Shown: positions 7,666 through 17,474, counted from the stretch's first letter. The stretch: 40,105 bases of DNA from Bacillota bacterium (GCA_016281935.1 JAEEJN010000080.1:1-40105), one strand, 5' to 3'. The notes: generated by a model not told the origin, from the letters alone. Numbers and translations: made by a program.

Positions 7666-10548
7666 ATGGACAACGTGATCACGATCCGGGGAGCCCGGGA
7701 ACACAACCTGAAGGGGATCGACCTGGAGATCCCCCGGAACAAGCTTGTCGTCCTGACAGGCCTTTCGGGATGCGGGAAAAGCAGTCTGGCCTTCGATACG
7801 CTGTACGCGGAAGGCCAGCGCCGCTATGTGGAAAGCCTTTCGTCTTATGCCCGTCAGTTCCTCGGCCTTATGGAGAAACCGGATGTGGACTATATCGGAG
7901 GCCTGTCTCCCGCCATTTCCATCGATCAGAAGACGACGTCCCGAAACCCGAGATCCACGGTGGGCACCGTGACGGAGATCCACGACTATCTGCGTCTGCT
8001 TTATGCACGTGTCGGTACGCCTCACTGCCCCAGATGCGGGAGAGAGATCCGTCAGCAGAGCGTGGATGAGATGGTGGATCAGGTCCGCAGCTGTCCGGAA
8101 GGCACGAGGATCTATCTCCTTGCTCCTGTCATCCGCAACCGCAAAGGTGAATACATCCGTCTTTTGGAGGATTATGTCAAGGAAGGATATGCCCGTTTCC
8201 GGGTCGACGGCATCATGTATCTGGCTGATGCGCTCCGGGAAGAGGGCCGCTTCACGCGCCTGGACGAACAGGGCCGTGAGGACGCCGTTCTGGAAAAGAT
8301 CCCGCTGAACCGGAACCAGCGCCATACGATCGAAGTCGTGGTGGACCGCCTCGTCGTACGCGAAGGAGACGCCATGCGCAGACGCCTGGCGGACAGCCTG
8401 GAAACCGCGCTCGGCATGGCTGACGGGATCGTGACCGTACGGCAGGAAAACGGGGAGGAGAAGACTTTTTCCGCAAACTACGCCTGTATCGACTGCGGGA
8501 TCAATATCCCCGAGATCACGCCGCGCATGTTTTCTTTCAACAACCCCTACGGAGCCTGCCCCACCTGTACGGGACTGGGAACGCTCCTCAAGATCGATCC
8601 GGAAAGGGTCGCCGAGGACTGGAACACACCGGTGGGGGAAACCAAACTCCCCGGGATCGCCAACGGGGACGCATCTCTAGGGAAACAGATCCTGGAGGCG
8701 CTTGCGTCTGAATACGGCGTATCGCTGAAGGACGGTCTGAACGAATGGACTGAAGAAGCGCGCCAGGCTCTGTTCTACGGTACCGGAGACAAAAAGATAT
8801 CCGTGAAATACAGACGTGGGAACAGTTACGGGGTCTATGAAATGGAATTCGAAGGCGTGATCCCCATGCTCCAGCGCCGTTATGAGCAGACGACGTCCGA
8901 TTCCATGCGGGCCTATTATGAAGAACTCATGAGTCCTGTTCCCTGCCCGGACTGCGGCGGGAGACGACTGAAGCCGGAAGTCCTTGCGGTAACGATCGGA
9001 GGGAAGTCCATCGCAGAATTCTCTGACATGTCTGTCGATGACGCCTTGGATTTCCTGAAAAAAGTGGATTTTACACCGACACAGAGAATGATCGGCGCCC
9101 AGGTCCTCAAGGAGACGTTTGCGAGACTGGGCTTCCTTCTGGACGTAGGACTGAACTATCTGACGCTTTCCCGCGCCGCGGCGACCCTCTCCGGCGGCGA
9201 AGCGCAGCGTATCCGGTTGGCGACCCAGATCGGATCCGCACTTTCGGGCGTGCTCTATATCCTCGATGAGCCTTCCATCGGCCTGCATCAGCGGGACAAC
9301 GGAAAACTCCTGGCAACGCTCAAAGGACTGAGGGATCTCGGCAATTCCGTGCTGGTCGTTGAACATGACGAAGAAACGATGCGGGAGGCGGATTATCTGA
9401 TCGATATCGGCCCGGGTCCCGGCATACACGGCGGGACTGTTGTCGCAGCAGGAACACCCGAAGAGATCATGGCCTGCGAGGCGTCTGTGACGGGGGCTTA
9501 TCTTTCAGGACGGAAATCCATCCCTGTTCCCCCTATCCGCCGGAGTTCTGACAGAATGCTTACAGTCCGGGATGCCAGGCAGAACAATCTCAAGGGGATC
9601 GACGTGTCGTTCCCGCTCGGTGTTTTCACGTGCGTGACGGGCGTGTCCGGGTCGGGCAAGAGCTCGCTCGTGAACGAGATCCTTCTGAAGACTCTTCAGA
9701 GAGATCTGAACCGGGCCCGTACGAAACCCGGGAAATGCGCGGGCATTGAAGGGGTGAAACAGCTGGACAAGGTGATCTCCATCGATCAGAGTCCGATCGG
9801 GAGATCGCCCAGGAGCAACCCTGCGACCTATACCGGAGTTTTCGATATGATCCGCAGTCTGTTCGCGGAGACGACGGATGCCAGGAACAGAGGCTACAAT
9901 GCGGGAAGATTCTCCTTCAACGTCAAGGGCGGACGCTGTGAAGCCTGCAAGGGCGACGGTATCCTGAAAATCGAAATGAATTTTCTGCCGGACGTATATG
10001 TTCCCTGCGAGGTCTGCAAGGGAAAACGGTACAACCGTGAGACGCTGGAGGTCCATTACAAAGGAAAATCCATCGCCGACGTTCTTGCAATGACGGTAGA
10101 GGAAGCCTGCGATTTTTTTGCAAATGTGCCGAGGATCGCGGCAAAGATCCGTGCGCTCAGAGATGTGGGACTCGGGTATATCCAGCTGGGACAGCCGTCC
10201 ACGCAGCTCTCCGGAGGAGAAGCACAGCGGGTGAAACTGGCTACAGAACTGTCCAGAGCCAGCACCGGAAATACGCTCTACATTCTGGATGAACCGACTA
10301 CGGGACTGCACACGGATGACGTATCACGTCTTCTGACGATCCTGCAGCAGTTCGTCGATGCGGGGAACACGGTCATCGTGATCGAGCACAATCTGGATGT
10401 GATCAAATCCGCTGACTATATTCTGGATCTCGGGCCGGAAGGCGGAGATGCGGGAGGCACACTCATCGCAAGCGGTACTCCGGAAGAAGTCTCTGCATGT
10501 GAAAACAGTTATACGGGACAGTATTTGAGAAAGGTCCTTCACGGATAA
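7666..10548 (+). CDS. uvrA: Excinuclease ABC subunit A
   Basis: UvrA, 960 residues, the damage-sensing dimeric ABC ATPase of nucleotide excision repair. It has two ATPase modules: Walker [10 protein letters not shown] (32-40) and GVSGSGKSS (659-667), each with its own LSGGEAQR signature and a DEP(S/T)-type Walker B. Cysteine pairs of the zinc modules are visible: CxxC in CIDCG and CPTC in the first module, and CEAC and CEVC near 745-780 in the second. The segment [20 protein letters not shown] is highly characteristic. Only one base separates it from uvrB, and it is followed by a strong terminator. Confidence 0.98.
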   Translation: MDNVITIRGAREHNLKGIDLEIPRNKLVVLTGLSGCGKSSLAFDTLYAEGQRRYVESLSSYARQFLGLMEKPDVDYIGGLSPAISIDQKTTSRNPRSTVGTVTEIHDYLRLLYARVGTPHCPRCGREIRQQSVDEMVDQVRSCPEGTRIYLLAPVIRNRKGEYIRLLEDYVKEGYARFRVDGIMYLADALREEGRFTRLDEQGREDAVLEKIPLNRNQRHTIEVVVDRLVVREGDAMRRRLADSLETALGMADGIVTVRQENGEEKTFSANYACIDCGINIPEITPRMFSFNNPYGACPTCTGLGTLLKIDPERVAEDWNTPVGETKLPGIANGDASLGKQILEALASEYGVSLKDGLNEWTEEARQALFYGTGDKKISVKYRRGNSYGVYEMEFEGVIPMLQRRYEQTTSDSMRAYYEELMSPVPCPDCGGRRLKPEVLAVTIGGKSIAEFSDMSVDDALDFLKKVDFTPTQRMIGAQVLKETFARLGFLLDVGLNYLTLSRAAATLSGGEAQRIRLATQIGSALSGVLYILDEPSIGLHQRDNGKLLATLKGLRDLGNSVLVVEHDEETMREADYLIDIGPGPGIHGGTVVAAGTPEEIMACEASVTGAYLSGRKSIPVPPIRRSSDRMLTVRDARQNNLKGIDVSFPLGVFTCVTGVSGSGKSSLVNEILLKTLQRDLNRARTKPGKCAGIEGVKQLDKVISIDQSPIGRSPRSNPATYTGVFDMIRSLFAETTDARNRGYNAGRFSFNVKGGRCEACKGDGILKIEMNFLPDVYVPCEVCKGKRYNRETLEVHYKGKSIADVLAMTVEEACDFFANVPRIAAKIRALRDVGLGYIQLGQPSTQLSGGEAQRVKLATELSRASTGNTLYILDEPTTGLHTDDVSRLLTILQQFVDAGNTVIVIEHNLDVIKSADYILDLGPEGGDAGGTLIASGTPEEVSACENSYTGQYLRKVLHG

Positions 10549-10573
10549 GGTCCGGGAAAAACCGTATATGAGA

Positions 10574-10609
10574 AGGAAAAGCATCCTGTGGGTGCTTTTC
10601 CTGCTTTTT
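10574..10609 (+). terminator. Intrinsic terminator of uvrBA
   Basis: A 13-bp stem with one G-U pair (10574-10586 with 10590-10602, three-base loop) is followed by GCTTTTT. It lies 25 bases after the uvrA stop. Confidence 0.88.
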
Positions 10610-10651
10610 AAACCATATGGACATCTCTCGAAAACAGAAGAGAAACAGAAA

Positions 10652-10673
10652 CCCGGACCGCTGACGGTCCGGG
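10652..10673 (-). terminator. Intrinsic terminator of the lipoprotein gene
   Basis: A 9-bp perfect GC-rich stem (CCCGGACCG / CGGTCCGGG, four-base loop) is followed on the minus strand by TTTCTGTTTCTCTT. It lies just past the stop of the minus-strand lipoprotein gene at 10684. Confidence 0.75.
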
Positions 10674-10683
10674 AAGGGATAAG

Positions 10684-12132
10684 CTATTTAGTGCCGGTCA
10701 GTGCCACACCGTTGACATAGAGCGTGTAGCCGTTTGTAATCACATTTTCGGCTTTGCCGTTGAATGCTGAAACATAGGAATCTCCGGTCAGCGTCCAGGT
10801 GCTTGTTTCATCCAGCACAACGGAGACGGAGCCTGTTTCTGTGGAAACGGTCTCGCCGTTGGCATTGACTATGCTGCCCCCGATCAGACCGGTGAACGTC
10901 GAACCCTCTGTCAGTTCCAAAGTCAGGCTGGAATCGCTGCCGACAAGAATCGAGCCCTCGAGTTCCTGAGCGATACCCTTCAGGACCGCGGTATTGCTTC
11001 CGCCGCTCCATCCGTCTGCACACACGGAGAGAAGAATATCGTCGGTGTCTTCGTTGACTATCTTTACGCCGTTCAGGGTGATGACGGCATTTGTGTTTGT
11101 TACGTGGAAGACATGACCGTTTTTGCTGGTGAGGCTGCCGCCGGTCATGGTGAAGCTGCTCGTACCACTTGCCGCATCACCGGACATGGACTGATAGATC
11201 ATGATGGTGTCCAGGAAAGTCGCGTTCCCGTTACAGCGGGTGTTATTAGCAGTCAGATCACAGTTGTTCAGAGTGATCGAGTTGAGTCCTTCGATGCAAA
11301 CGCCCTCGGAGAGCGTGGAGATGAGCACCGCGTTGGATACGGAAACATCTGCCGTGGAATAGATCACGGGAGATCCCAGACCGTTGGAAGTATATGTGCC
11401 CCCGTCCACGACTACCGTACCGCCGCCCCGGTCGGTCCGGATCGCTGCGGAAGACTGGCCGGAAGTCTCGACTGTCAGATTGTAGGCATAGGTCACTCCT
11501 CCGCCTGTGGTCATGATGCCTCCGGATCCGTTCCCGCTCGTATTGATGACTGTGTCATAGATATATATGGTCGTACCGTCTCCTTCAGCCCCGTTCTGTC
11601 CTCCGTTTCCTCCGTAACAGAACACTCCGTTGGCTCCGTCCGCATCGGAAGTGATCGTTCCGCCGGTGATAGTGGCCGTGGCACCGTCTTTGACCAGTAC
11701 AGCCGCATTCAGACCGTAGAAGTTACAGTTGTCTCCGCCATCCGAATCGCCGGTTTTGGTAACGGTGGGATTCGTGATTGTGACGTCATCGGATGTGCTG
11801 ATCAGCAGTGCGCTTTCATCGGGCTCCGAGCTGGCATAGGTCTGTCCGTTTTGTGTATCGGCTGCACTGATTACTTCTGCACCGGTATATTCGATGTCAG
11901 CGCTGCTGCTTCCGCCGGGAGCGCCTCCGGGCATACCGCCTCTGTTCCCGTCAGGAGGAACGCCTCCGGGGCCTCCGCTTTGATCCGAAGCATCGGCAGG
12001 TGCTTCCGCCGTTATTTCTGTCTGTACGGATCCGCTGTCCGTATCATCGACAGAAGAAGCCGTATTGCTGCATCCTGCCAGGGCGAAAAGGAGCATCAGT
12101 ACGGCTATGATCAATGCGCATATTCTTTTCAT
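10684..12132 (-). CDS. Surface lipoprotein with right-handed beta-helix repeats
   Basis: A 482-residue secreted lipoprotein. Residues 1-21 form a lipoprotein signal peptide ending in the lipobox L-A-G-C, with C21 the lipidation site. Next come an acidic/Ser-rich linker (about 22-50) and a Gly/Pro-rich flexible stretch (about 52-76). The rest is a long array of short beta-strand rungs rich in Asn, Thr, Ser, Gly and Val (for example 'ATITGGTITSDADGANGVFCYGG', 'GGTVVVDGGTYTSNG'), typical of a parallel beta-helix as in pectate-lyase-like folds and adhesins. Such proteins are often annotated as carbohydrate-binding. No catalytic residues can be assigned, so binding or adhesion is more likely than cleavage. 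It is monocistronic with its own terminator. GGAGAT precedes the ATG. Confidence 0.75.
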   Translation of the reverse strand: MKRICALIIAVLMLLFALAGCSNTASSVDDTDSGSVQTEITAEAPADASDQSGGPGGVPPDGNRGGMPGGAPGGSSSADIEYTGAEVISAADTQNGQTYASSEPDESALLISTSDDVTITNPTVTKTGDSDGGDNCNFYGLNAAVLVKDGATATITGGTITSDADGANGVFCYGGNGGQNGAEGDGTTIYIYDTVINTSGNGSGGIMTTGGGVTYAYNLTVETSGQSSAAIRTDRGGGTVVVDGGTYTSNGLGSPVIYSTADVSVSNAVLISTLSEGVCIEGLNSITLNNCDLTANNTRCNGNATFLDTIMIYQSMSGDAASGTSSFTMTGGSLTSKNGHVFHVTNTNAVITLNGVKIVNEDTDDILLSVCADGWSGGSNTAVLKGIAQELEGSILVGSDSSLTLELTEGSTFTGLIGGSIVNANGETVSTETGSVSVVLDETSTWTLTGDSYVSAFNGKAENVITNGYTLYVNGVALTGTK

Positions 12133-12178
12133 GTCAGGTATCTCCTTTCCTTGGATGCATTCATCTTACGGGAGAAAC

Positions 12179-12194
12179 CTTAATCTATACTTAA
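12179..12194 (-). promoter_or_regulatory. TTAAG-N6-TTAAG direct repeat upstream of the lipoprotein gene
   Basis: On the minus strand TTAAG-TATAGA-TTAAG forms a direct repeat with 11-base spacing, 47 bases before the lipoprotein start. One-turn direct repeats of this kind are typical binding boxes of OmpR/PhoB-family response regulators. The intervening TATAGA could be the -10 element itself. Confidence 0.4.
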
Positions 12195-12302
12195 GAGATA
12201 ATTGTTCTGAAAAAAGTTTGGAGGGATCCCGGAATAGCCGTCATGATTCTCACGACTGCAGAGGACGGAAGGAAGTCTGGATTCGAAGCAGTCCGTCCCG
12301 CA

Positions 12303-13922
12303 TCAGCCCCAAAGAGCCGCCAGTGCAGGAACGACCTGTTTTTTGCGTGAGACCACGCCTTTGAGGAAGACCGAGTCGTCCTGTACCTTTTCGTCTGCGA
12401 ATGCCTGCCGTATGATCTCCTGGTCACCCAGGAAAAGCAGTTCAGTTCCTTCCTTCAGAACGTCTGTGATCATAAGAAGGACCATATCGTACCCCTTCTC
12501 CTTCTTGATCTTCCGCAGGGCTTCGCGGAATTCATCGGCTCGTTCGAGCATCTGCGCGGAATCCATCGTTGTGATCTGGCTGATGGCGATGCTGTGCTCT
12601 CCGATGTTGAATTCCTTGAAATCGGTCATGAAGATCGCTTCGGCTGATTTGTCGGCAGGCTGTCCGGCGGAGAAAATCTCCGTGCCCAGCGCTTCCAGAT
12701 CCAGTCCTGCGATATGAGCGAGCCAGCCGGCGACGCGTCTGTCTTTGGGAGTGGCTGTCGGAGATTTGAACAGAACCGTATCCGAAAGGATAGCAGCCGC
12801 CATGAGACCAGCCAGAGATTCGCTCGGCATGATACCGTGCTCCTGGTACATCGTGGCGATGATAGTGGCGGTGGACCCTACAGGCTCATTGCGCATGAAC
12901 ACGGGATAACCGGTCTGCACGTCTCCCAGTCGGTGATGGTCGATGATGCCGAGCAGTTCGGCCTGCTCAAGTCCGGAAACAGACTGCCTCGTCTCGTTGT
13001 GATCGACTAAAACTATTTTTTTGCGTGACGGACGAAGAAGGTGGAAACGGCCGAGAGTTCCGACGACATGATTCTGCTCATCCAGAACGGGATAACTGCG
13101 GTGACGGCTCTGAAGGATACGGTCGTTGACGTCGTCCAGGAAATCGTCCAGATGGAAGACCACGAGGTTATCCGTCTGGGCCACGCGTTCCACAGGTATC
13201 GACTGATAGATCATCCGGGCAGCCCGATAGGCGTCACAGGGCGTAGAAATAATGCAGGTCCCGGATGAAATGCCTCGGTACTGCGCTCCCAGATCGCTCT
13301 GGCAGAGGATGACACAGGAAGCTGGAAGAGCCAGTGCCTGTTCGATCACGTCCGGCTGCTGTCCGCAGATGATGATGCTCCCGGGCTTGACGCCCCGAAG
13401 CGGTTCGCCGACAGTGGGAAGCGTGATGACGACGTCGCCGGATACGGATTCAAAAACATCGTCGTCGCTGTTGAGGATACGGCCTTCAAGTGCGGATAGC
13501 AGGTTGAAGATGGGAACGTTTTCCACCTGCGGATGACGGACAGAACCCATGTCGCTCTCCGCGACGGAGCTCGTCGTGATGAGACCGTACAGGGAGCCGT
13601 TTTCCTCCGTGACGGGGATGGCGCTGTAACCTTCGCTTCCCTGCAGCATCTCCCAGGCGTGACTGACCGGTACCTTTCGGGAAAGGCAGGGCGGATGATC
13701 GATATCCAGATCTCTGACCTGGGTCCTGACTGTGGACAGATAGAGGGGAGGCTTGAATCCGAAACGTCTGAGGATAAAAGCGCTCTCATCGTTCAGGTGC
13801 CCCAGCCGGGCAGCAACATAGCCGTTTTCGCCCAAAGCGTTTCGAAGCGATGCGTAGGCTATGGCAGAGACGATGGAATCGGTATCCGGATTGCGGTGTC
13901 CGCATACGTAGATGGTGTCCAT
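12303..13922 (-). CDS. ppaC: Family II Mn-dependent inorganic pyrophosphatase with CBS and DRTGG domains
   Basis: A 539-residue family II (DHH) inorganic pyrophosphatase that hydrolyses PPi with Mn or Co. The N-terminal metal-site motif GHRNPDTDS is at 8-16, then a long insert (about 65-300) of paired CBS domains with a DRTGG domain between them. The DHH domain resumes with DHN (from 307) and DHH (328-330), and a C-terminal DHHA2 domain contains SDTVLFKSPTATPKDR. CBS-containing family II enzymes are inhibited by AMP/ADP and activated by ATP or diadenosine polyphosphates, so activity probably follows energy charge. The start was set at 13922, behind GGAGG and at the conserved MDTIYVCGHRNPDTDS, not at the longer frame from 14000. 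Confidence 0.94.
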   Translation of the reverse strand: MDTIYVCGHRNPDTDSIVSAIAYASLRNALGENGYVAARLGHLNDESAFILRRFGFKPPLYLSTVRTQVRDLDIDHPPCLSRKVPVSHAWEMLQGSEGYSAIPVTEENGSLYGLITTSSVAESDMGSVRHPQVENVPIFNLLSALEGRILNSDDDVFESVSGDVVITLPTVGEPLRGVKPGSIIICGQQPDVIEQALALPASCVILCQSDLGAQYRGISSGTCIISTPCDAYRAARMIYQSIPVERVAQTDNLVVFHLDDFLDDVNDRILQSRHRSYPVLDEQNHVVGTLGRFHLLRPSRKKIVLVDHNETRQSVSGLEQAELLGIIDHHRLGDVQTGYPVFMRNEPVGSTATIIATMYQEHGIMPSESLAGLMAAAILSDTVLFKSPTATPKDRRVAGWLAHIAGLDLEALGTEIFSAGQPADKSAEAIFMTDFKEFNIGEHSIAISQITTMDSAQMLERADEFREALRKIKKEKGYDMVLLMITDVLKEGTELLFLGDQEIIRQAFADEKVQDDSVFLKGVVSRKKQVVPALAALWG

Positions 13923-13961
13923 ATGAACCTCCAGAAGCACAGATCTTCCGTCTGTATCCAG

Positions 13962-13970
13962 ATTGTAACA
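13962..13970 (-). promoter_or_regulatory. Candidate promoter of the pyrophosphatase gene
   Basis: TGTTACAAT on the minus strand is an extended -10 (TG-n-TACAAT) 40 bases before the start codon. No good -35 is visible, which is common with extended -10 elements. Confidence 0.42.
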
Positions 13971-14004
13971 CAGGAACGATGAAATTTCACTCTTTATCAA
14001 TGAA

Positions 14005-14033
14005 ACCCCCGTTCCATACAGTGAACGGGGGGT
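14005..14033 (-). terminator. Intrinsic terminator of the hup gene
   Basis: A 10-bp stem (ACCCCCGTTC at 14005-14014 pairing with GAACGGGGG(G)T at 14023-14033) lies directly after the hup stop on the minus strand, followed by TTTCATT. The T run is short, so efficiency is uncertain. Confidence 0.6.
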
Positions 14034-14055
14034 CTCAAATGAAAGAGTGGAGATC

Positions 14056-14328
14056 TTATTTGACCTGGTCTTTCAGGGATTTGCCGGCACGGAAGGCAGG
14101 CACGCGGCAGGCGGGCACCTGAATGGTTTCCTGGGTCTGGGGAACCTTGGCTTCACGGGCTTTGCGCTGACGGGTCTCAAAGGTGCCGAAGCCGACGAGA
14201 GAAACTTTTTCGCCGTTGGCCAGAGCATCCGCCACCAGTTCCATGAAGGACAGGAGAGCCTTCTCGTTATCCTTGCGGCTCAGTCCGTTTTTCTGAGCCA
14301 TCGCCTGAATCATTTCCACTTTATTCAT
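14056..14328 (-). CDS. hup: HU-family nucleoid DNA-binding protein
   Basis: A 90-residue HU/IHF histone-like protein that bends and compacts DNA as a dimer. It starts MNKVEMIQAMAQKNGLSRKD and contains the conserved VSLVGFGTFETRQRKAR turn that leads into the DNA-gripping arms, ending in F-R-A-G-K-S-L-K-D. The frame stays open upstream to 14586, but the start at 14328 is fixed by family alignment, a GAGG ribosome binding site and a promoter at 14391-14419. It lies downstream of mazG, as in many Clostridia, but has its own promoter. Confidence 0.96.
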   Translation of the reverse strand: MNKVEMIQAMAQKNGLSRKDNEKALLSFMELVADALANGEKVSLVGFGTFETRQRKAREAKVPQTQETIQVPACRVPAFRAGKSLKDQVK

Positions 14329-14390
14329 AACAAAAACCTCACGATATAAATTTCTTGCTGCAGAAGGACCATCCTGCCGCAGCATAATAT

Positions 14391-14419
14391 ATTGTACTCG
14401 AAAACTCACGAATTGACAA
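14391..14419 (-). promoter_or_regulatory. Sigma-A promoter of hup
   Basis: On the minus strand TTGTCA (14414-14419) and TACAAT (14391-14396) are separated by exactly 17 bases. The element sits in the mazG-hup gap and would allow strong, independent expression of HU. Confidence 0.72.
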
Positions 14420-14473
14420 GGGGGAAGAATGCAATAGAGATAAAAATAGAATAATGCTGTTCTATCTAGATGA

Positions 14474-15718
14474 TTACCTTCCCACTTGTCTTTCGCAGGC
14501 CTCCCGCAGAGCGGATTCCGCATCGATCCCCTGCTCACGCAGCGCATAGGCAGCAGCCAGGAGCCAGTCGCCTGCGGCTCGGTCATCCATTTCCGGAATA
14601 TCCAGTTTTTCTCCCGGCAGATACTTGGCCAGTTTCTGCGCGCGCATCAGAGCCGGGAGCGCCTTTGCGATTCTGGAAGCGGATTCCAGTGCCGATCCGT
14701 CTCCATGAGCACGGGCTTTATTGGCTTCCCAGTTCTCGTTGTCCGAATCGGGATCACCTTTGCCGGAGAAAACTGCCGGATGCCGGGAGATCATTTTACG
14801 GCAGATGGAATCCGTGATATCCAGGATATCGAAGTCACCCATGCCCGAAGCGATGACCGCATGGAATACGACCTGATAGAGCACGTCTCCAAGCTCTTCC
14901 GCAAGAGACTGCGGATCGTCCCTGTCGATGGCGTCGACGGCTTCATAGGCCTCTTCCAGAAGATAACGCCGAAGACTCTCATGACTCTGTTTCCGGTCCC
15001 ATGGACACCGGACGCGTAGAGTTTCCATGATCCCGAGAAGATCAGTGAAATCCATGCGGGCCTTCTCGTCCCGTCCGGGAAGATAGTACACACAGCGATG
15101 GTCTATGTCTTTCTGCCGGTCCAGTAGAGCCAGAGGAAGTCTGCGTGCTCTTTCAGGAGAGATATAGATGCCTGACGCGTCGTCTCCGTATACGGACTGC
15201 AGGATAAGCTTGGCTTCTCCCGCCTGATAAGGATCGTCGAGTTCGGTCACGATCAGGGGAAGACGGGGGTTCAGCGCGGCAGAGGAAATGAGAGACGCGG
15301 GGATCTGTGTCAGACCGTCCGCGGCATGAGCAGATTCTCTGCCCGCGGCCGTGAGAGCCAGATCGGCAGGGGAGATCCCCGGAAGGATGCGGACACGAAT
15401 GCGGCTGCGAAGGAGCTGCTGGACGGAACCGTCCGAAAGGATGCCCTGTCCGGGCACACCATACGTCACATCCCCTGTTTTCAGCGCTTTTCGGACGGCT
15501 TTCGCACAGGCTTCTTCGATCTCTTCAAAATCATTGGCGCCTTCGTAAAGAGGATCCAGCGTCGTGAACCTGATCCCTTCGGCACGAAGCCCATCTGCCA
15601 CGCCGTGCCTTTCCGTGCGCAGAATCAGGGTATCCGCTTCGATAAGGGCCCGGCGGGCTTCCAGCGTGAGAAGATCCGGATCTCCTGGGCCGAGGCCCAC
15701 GATCGTCAGTTCAGCCAT
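14474..15718 (-). CDS. mazG: Fused SAM-dependent methylase-like and MazG nucleotide pyrophosphohydrolase
   Basis: A 414-residue fusion like B. subtilis YabN. Residues 1-200 form a tetrapyrrole-methylase-fold domain (GLGPGDPDLLTLEA start, GVPGQGILSDGSV loop). From about 215 a MazG domain follows (LRVRCPWDRKQSHESLRRYLLEEAYE, EELGDVLYQVVFHA) with the Mg-binding E-E-x-x-E and E-L-G-D motifs. MazG domains hydrolyse NTPs to NMP and PPi, usually to clear non-canonical nucleotides. It is shorter than YabN (about 490), mainly through a reduced C-terminal half. AAGGAGG precedes the ATG, and the start overlaps the upstream flippase gene by eight bases. PPi release fits the nearby pyrophosphatase only loosely. 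Confidence 0.92.
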   Translation of the reverse strand: MAELTIVGLGPGDPDLLTLEARRALIEADTLILRTERHGVADGLRAEGIRFTTLDPLYEGANDFEEIEEACAKAVRKALKTGDVTYGVPGQGILSDGSVQQLLRSRIRVRILPGISPADLALTAAGRESAHAADGLTQIPASLISSAALNPRLPLIVTELDDPYQAGEAKLILQSVYGDDASGIYISPERARRLPLALLDRQKDIDHRCVYYLPGRDEKARMDFTDLLGIMETLRVRCPWDRKQSHESLRRYLLEEAYEAVDAIDRDDPQSLAEELGDVLYQVVFHAVIASGMGDFDILDITDSICRKMISRHPAVFSGKGDPDSDNENWEANKARAHGDGSALESASRIAKALPALMRAQKLAKYLPGEKLDIPEMDDRAAGDWLLAAAYALREQGIDAESALREACERQVGR

Positions 15719-17330
15719 GAGTCCTCCTTATGCCGGCTTTGTGTGCCAGTTTCATGAGTTTATCGCCGCCGGGTACGGAAGCCAGTTCTTCCTCGCTGAC
15801 CGCACGGAAAAGGCCGAGAAGAATGACATATACGATCACGCCGACAACGACTCCGGCAAGAGCAGTCAGACGCATGCCGATGCGTCCCTCCGCCAGGATG
15901 CGGAAAGCATAGACTGCAAGGCCCATCCCCAGCGCGGCGAGCGCCGGCTTGCCGAGCAGATCGGCAGGGCGCCAGCGGATTTTCATCAGCCTTCCCGCTT
16001 GCCATGCATCCAGAATCGCCGCGACTCCGTAGCAGACGACGGTACCGATCGGAGCGCCGAAGATGTGGACTCTCGGATCGCCAAGAAGAAGGAAACTCAG
16101 GACGATCTTGCAGACGGCGCCTGCAAGGAGGGAGAACACGGGAATATACACCCGCCCATATCCCTGGATAGCGCCTGTCAGCGTCTGTACGAGACCGAGG
16201 AAGAAGATACCGGGAGCCATAGCCGTCAGAAGCTGAGCGGCCAGTGTGATCCGTTCAGGCGCAAGACTGCCGTACAGAAGCCGTATGATCGGCTCGGAAA
16301 GGATCGCCATTCCGACCGCACAGGGCAGTCCGATGAGCACCGCGAGCTTCGCACCGAGACGCGTGTTGTCGCCTGCAGCCGCAAGATCCCCGCGGGCACC
16401 TGCCTGGGCGATCGCCGGGACGAGAGACATGCATAAGGCGAGAGTGAGCACGCTCGGCATATTGACCAGCGTGTATACTACGCCGGTCAGCAGTCCGAAC
16501 ATGGAGGTGGAATCCGTGACGGAGTAGCCGATGGACTGGAGGCGGTTCATGACGAGGAAATTGTCGAAGGACGATACGATGGGCATGACGCAGGCCCCGA
16601 TCATGACCGGGACAGCCAGCGGCAGCAGGCGGCGGAGTATGCTGCCTGCAGAGATCTTCCGGGCTTCTTCGTCTTCCGGAGCCAGCAGATCGCGGCGGCA
16701 GTGACGCATATACAGGATCAGAATCAGAGCCAGGGCGGCGATCTCGGAAAGAGTTACGCCCGTGAGAGCGCCTGCCGCTCCGTAGTCGGCGCCGCGCCCG
16801 AGCCAGGCAAAGGCCAGCGCAAAGCCGATGACCAGTTTGAAGGCCTGTTCGACGATCTGTGTTGCCGCTGTGGGAAGCATATCCTGATGTCCCTGGAAGA
16901 ACCCCCGGTAGGCGGAAAGGACTGCCGCGAAGAAGACTGCCGGCGCGATGGCCCGGATCGTCAGTGCGGCTTTCGGCTCACCCATGGCCTGTGCGATCGG
17001 ATCGGCAAAGAAGAACAGGATCGCCGACATCAGAAGGCCTGCCACGGCAAGCAACCATAGAGATACGGTCAGGATCCTCCTTGCTTCACCTTTCCTGTCC
17101 CGGGAAAGCGCTTCACTCACCATTTTGGAAATGGCGGTCGGAAGGCCTGCAGTGGAGATCGTCAGGAGCGCGGAGTAGATGGGGTAGGCAGCCTGATAAT
17201 ATCCGATGCCGACGTCTCCTATGATATGGGTCAGGGGAACGCGGTAGAAAGCGCCGATCAGCTTCACGATGAGCCCGGCGGCGCCGAGAAGGGCAGCTCC
17301 TTTGACAAAACGGTTTTTCTGCTGTGTCAT
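15711..17330 (-). CDS. SpoVB/MurJ-type polysaccharide (lipid II) flippase, MATE-like
   Basis: A 539-residue integral membrane protein of the MVF/oligosaccharidyl-lipid exporter superfamily with about 14 predicted helices. It opens with a basic cytoplasmic segment and a K-G-A-A-L-L-G-A-A-G-L-I-V-K-L-I-G-A-F-Y-R-V-P motif typical of the SpoVB/YabM/YtgP branch, which flips lipid-linked cell-wall precursors. It stands directly upstream of mazG with an eight-base overlap, the same order as yabM-yabN of Bacillus. The start at 17330 (MTQQKNRF, AGAGG upstream) is preferred over the longer frame from 17396, because the longer frame runs through the promoter element. Whether it serves vegetative wall synthesis or sporulation cannot be decided. 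Confidence 0.9.
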   Translation of the reverse strand: MTQQKNRFVKGAALLGAAGLIVKLIGAFYRVPLTHIIGDVGIGYYQAAYPIYSALLTISTAGLPTAISKMVSEALSRDRKGEARRILTVSLWLLAVAGLLMSAILFFFADPIAQAMGEPKAALTIRAIAPAVFFAAVLSAYRGFFQGHQDMLPTAATQIVEQAFKLVIGFALAFAWLGRGADYGAAGALTGVTLSEIAALALILILYMRHCRRDLLAPEDEEARKISAGSILRRLLPLAVPVMIGACVMPIVSSFDNFLVMNRLQSIGYSVTDSTSMFGLLTGVVYTLVNMPSVLTLALCMSLVPAIAQAGARGDLAAAGDNTRLGAKLAVLIGLPCAVGMAILSEPIIRLLYGSLAPERITLAAQLLTAMAPGIFFLGLVQTLTGAIQGYGRVYIPVFSLLAGAVCKIVLSFLLLGDPRVHIFGAPIGTVVCYGVAAILDAWQAGRLMKIRWRPADLLGKPALAALGMGLAVYAFRILAEGRIGMRLTALAGVVVGVIVYVILLGLFRAVSEEELASVPGGDKLMKLAHKAGIRRTHG

Positions 17331-17363
17331 ATGGACCTCTCTGTGGAACACTCTGATTCCATT

Positions 17364-17374
17364 ATTGTACCACA
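17364..17374 (-). promoter_or_regulatory. Extended -10 promoter of the flippase-mazG operon
   Basis: TGTGGTACAAT on the minus strand lies 34 bases before the flippase ATG. The -35 position (TACCCC) is poor, so the promoter relies on the extended -10. The same element is found before uvrB and before the gene at 19516. Confidence 0.52.
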
Positions 17375-17444
17375 AAGGACCCCCAAGGGGTAGCACAGGG
17401 CCTCAAAAGGGCAAATGTGAGGCATGAAGGGAGAAAGGCACAGA

Positions 17445-17474
17445 CTGGAAAGAGCGTGGTGGTTATGGTATAAT
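17445..17474 (+). promoter_or_regulatory. Promoter of the 17518-19436 operon
   Basis: TATGGTATAAT (17464-17474) gives a perfect TATAAT with an extended TG, and CTGGAA at 17445-17450 is a weak -35 with an 18-base spacer. It points away from the flippase promoter about 100 bases away, so the two are divergent. Confidence 0.55.
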
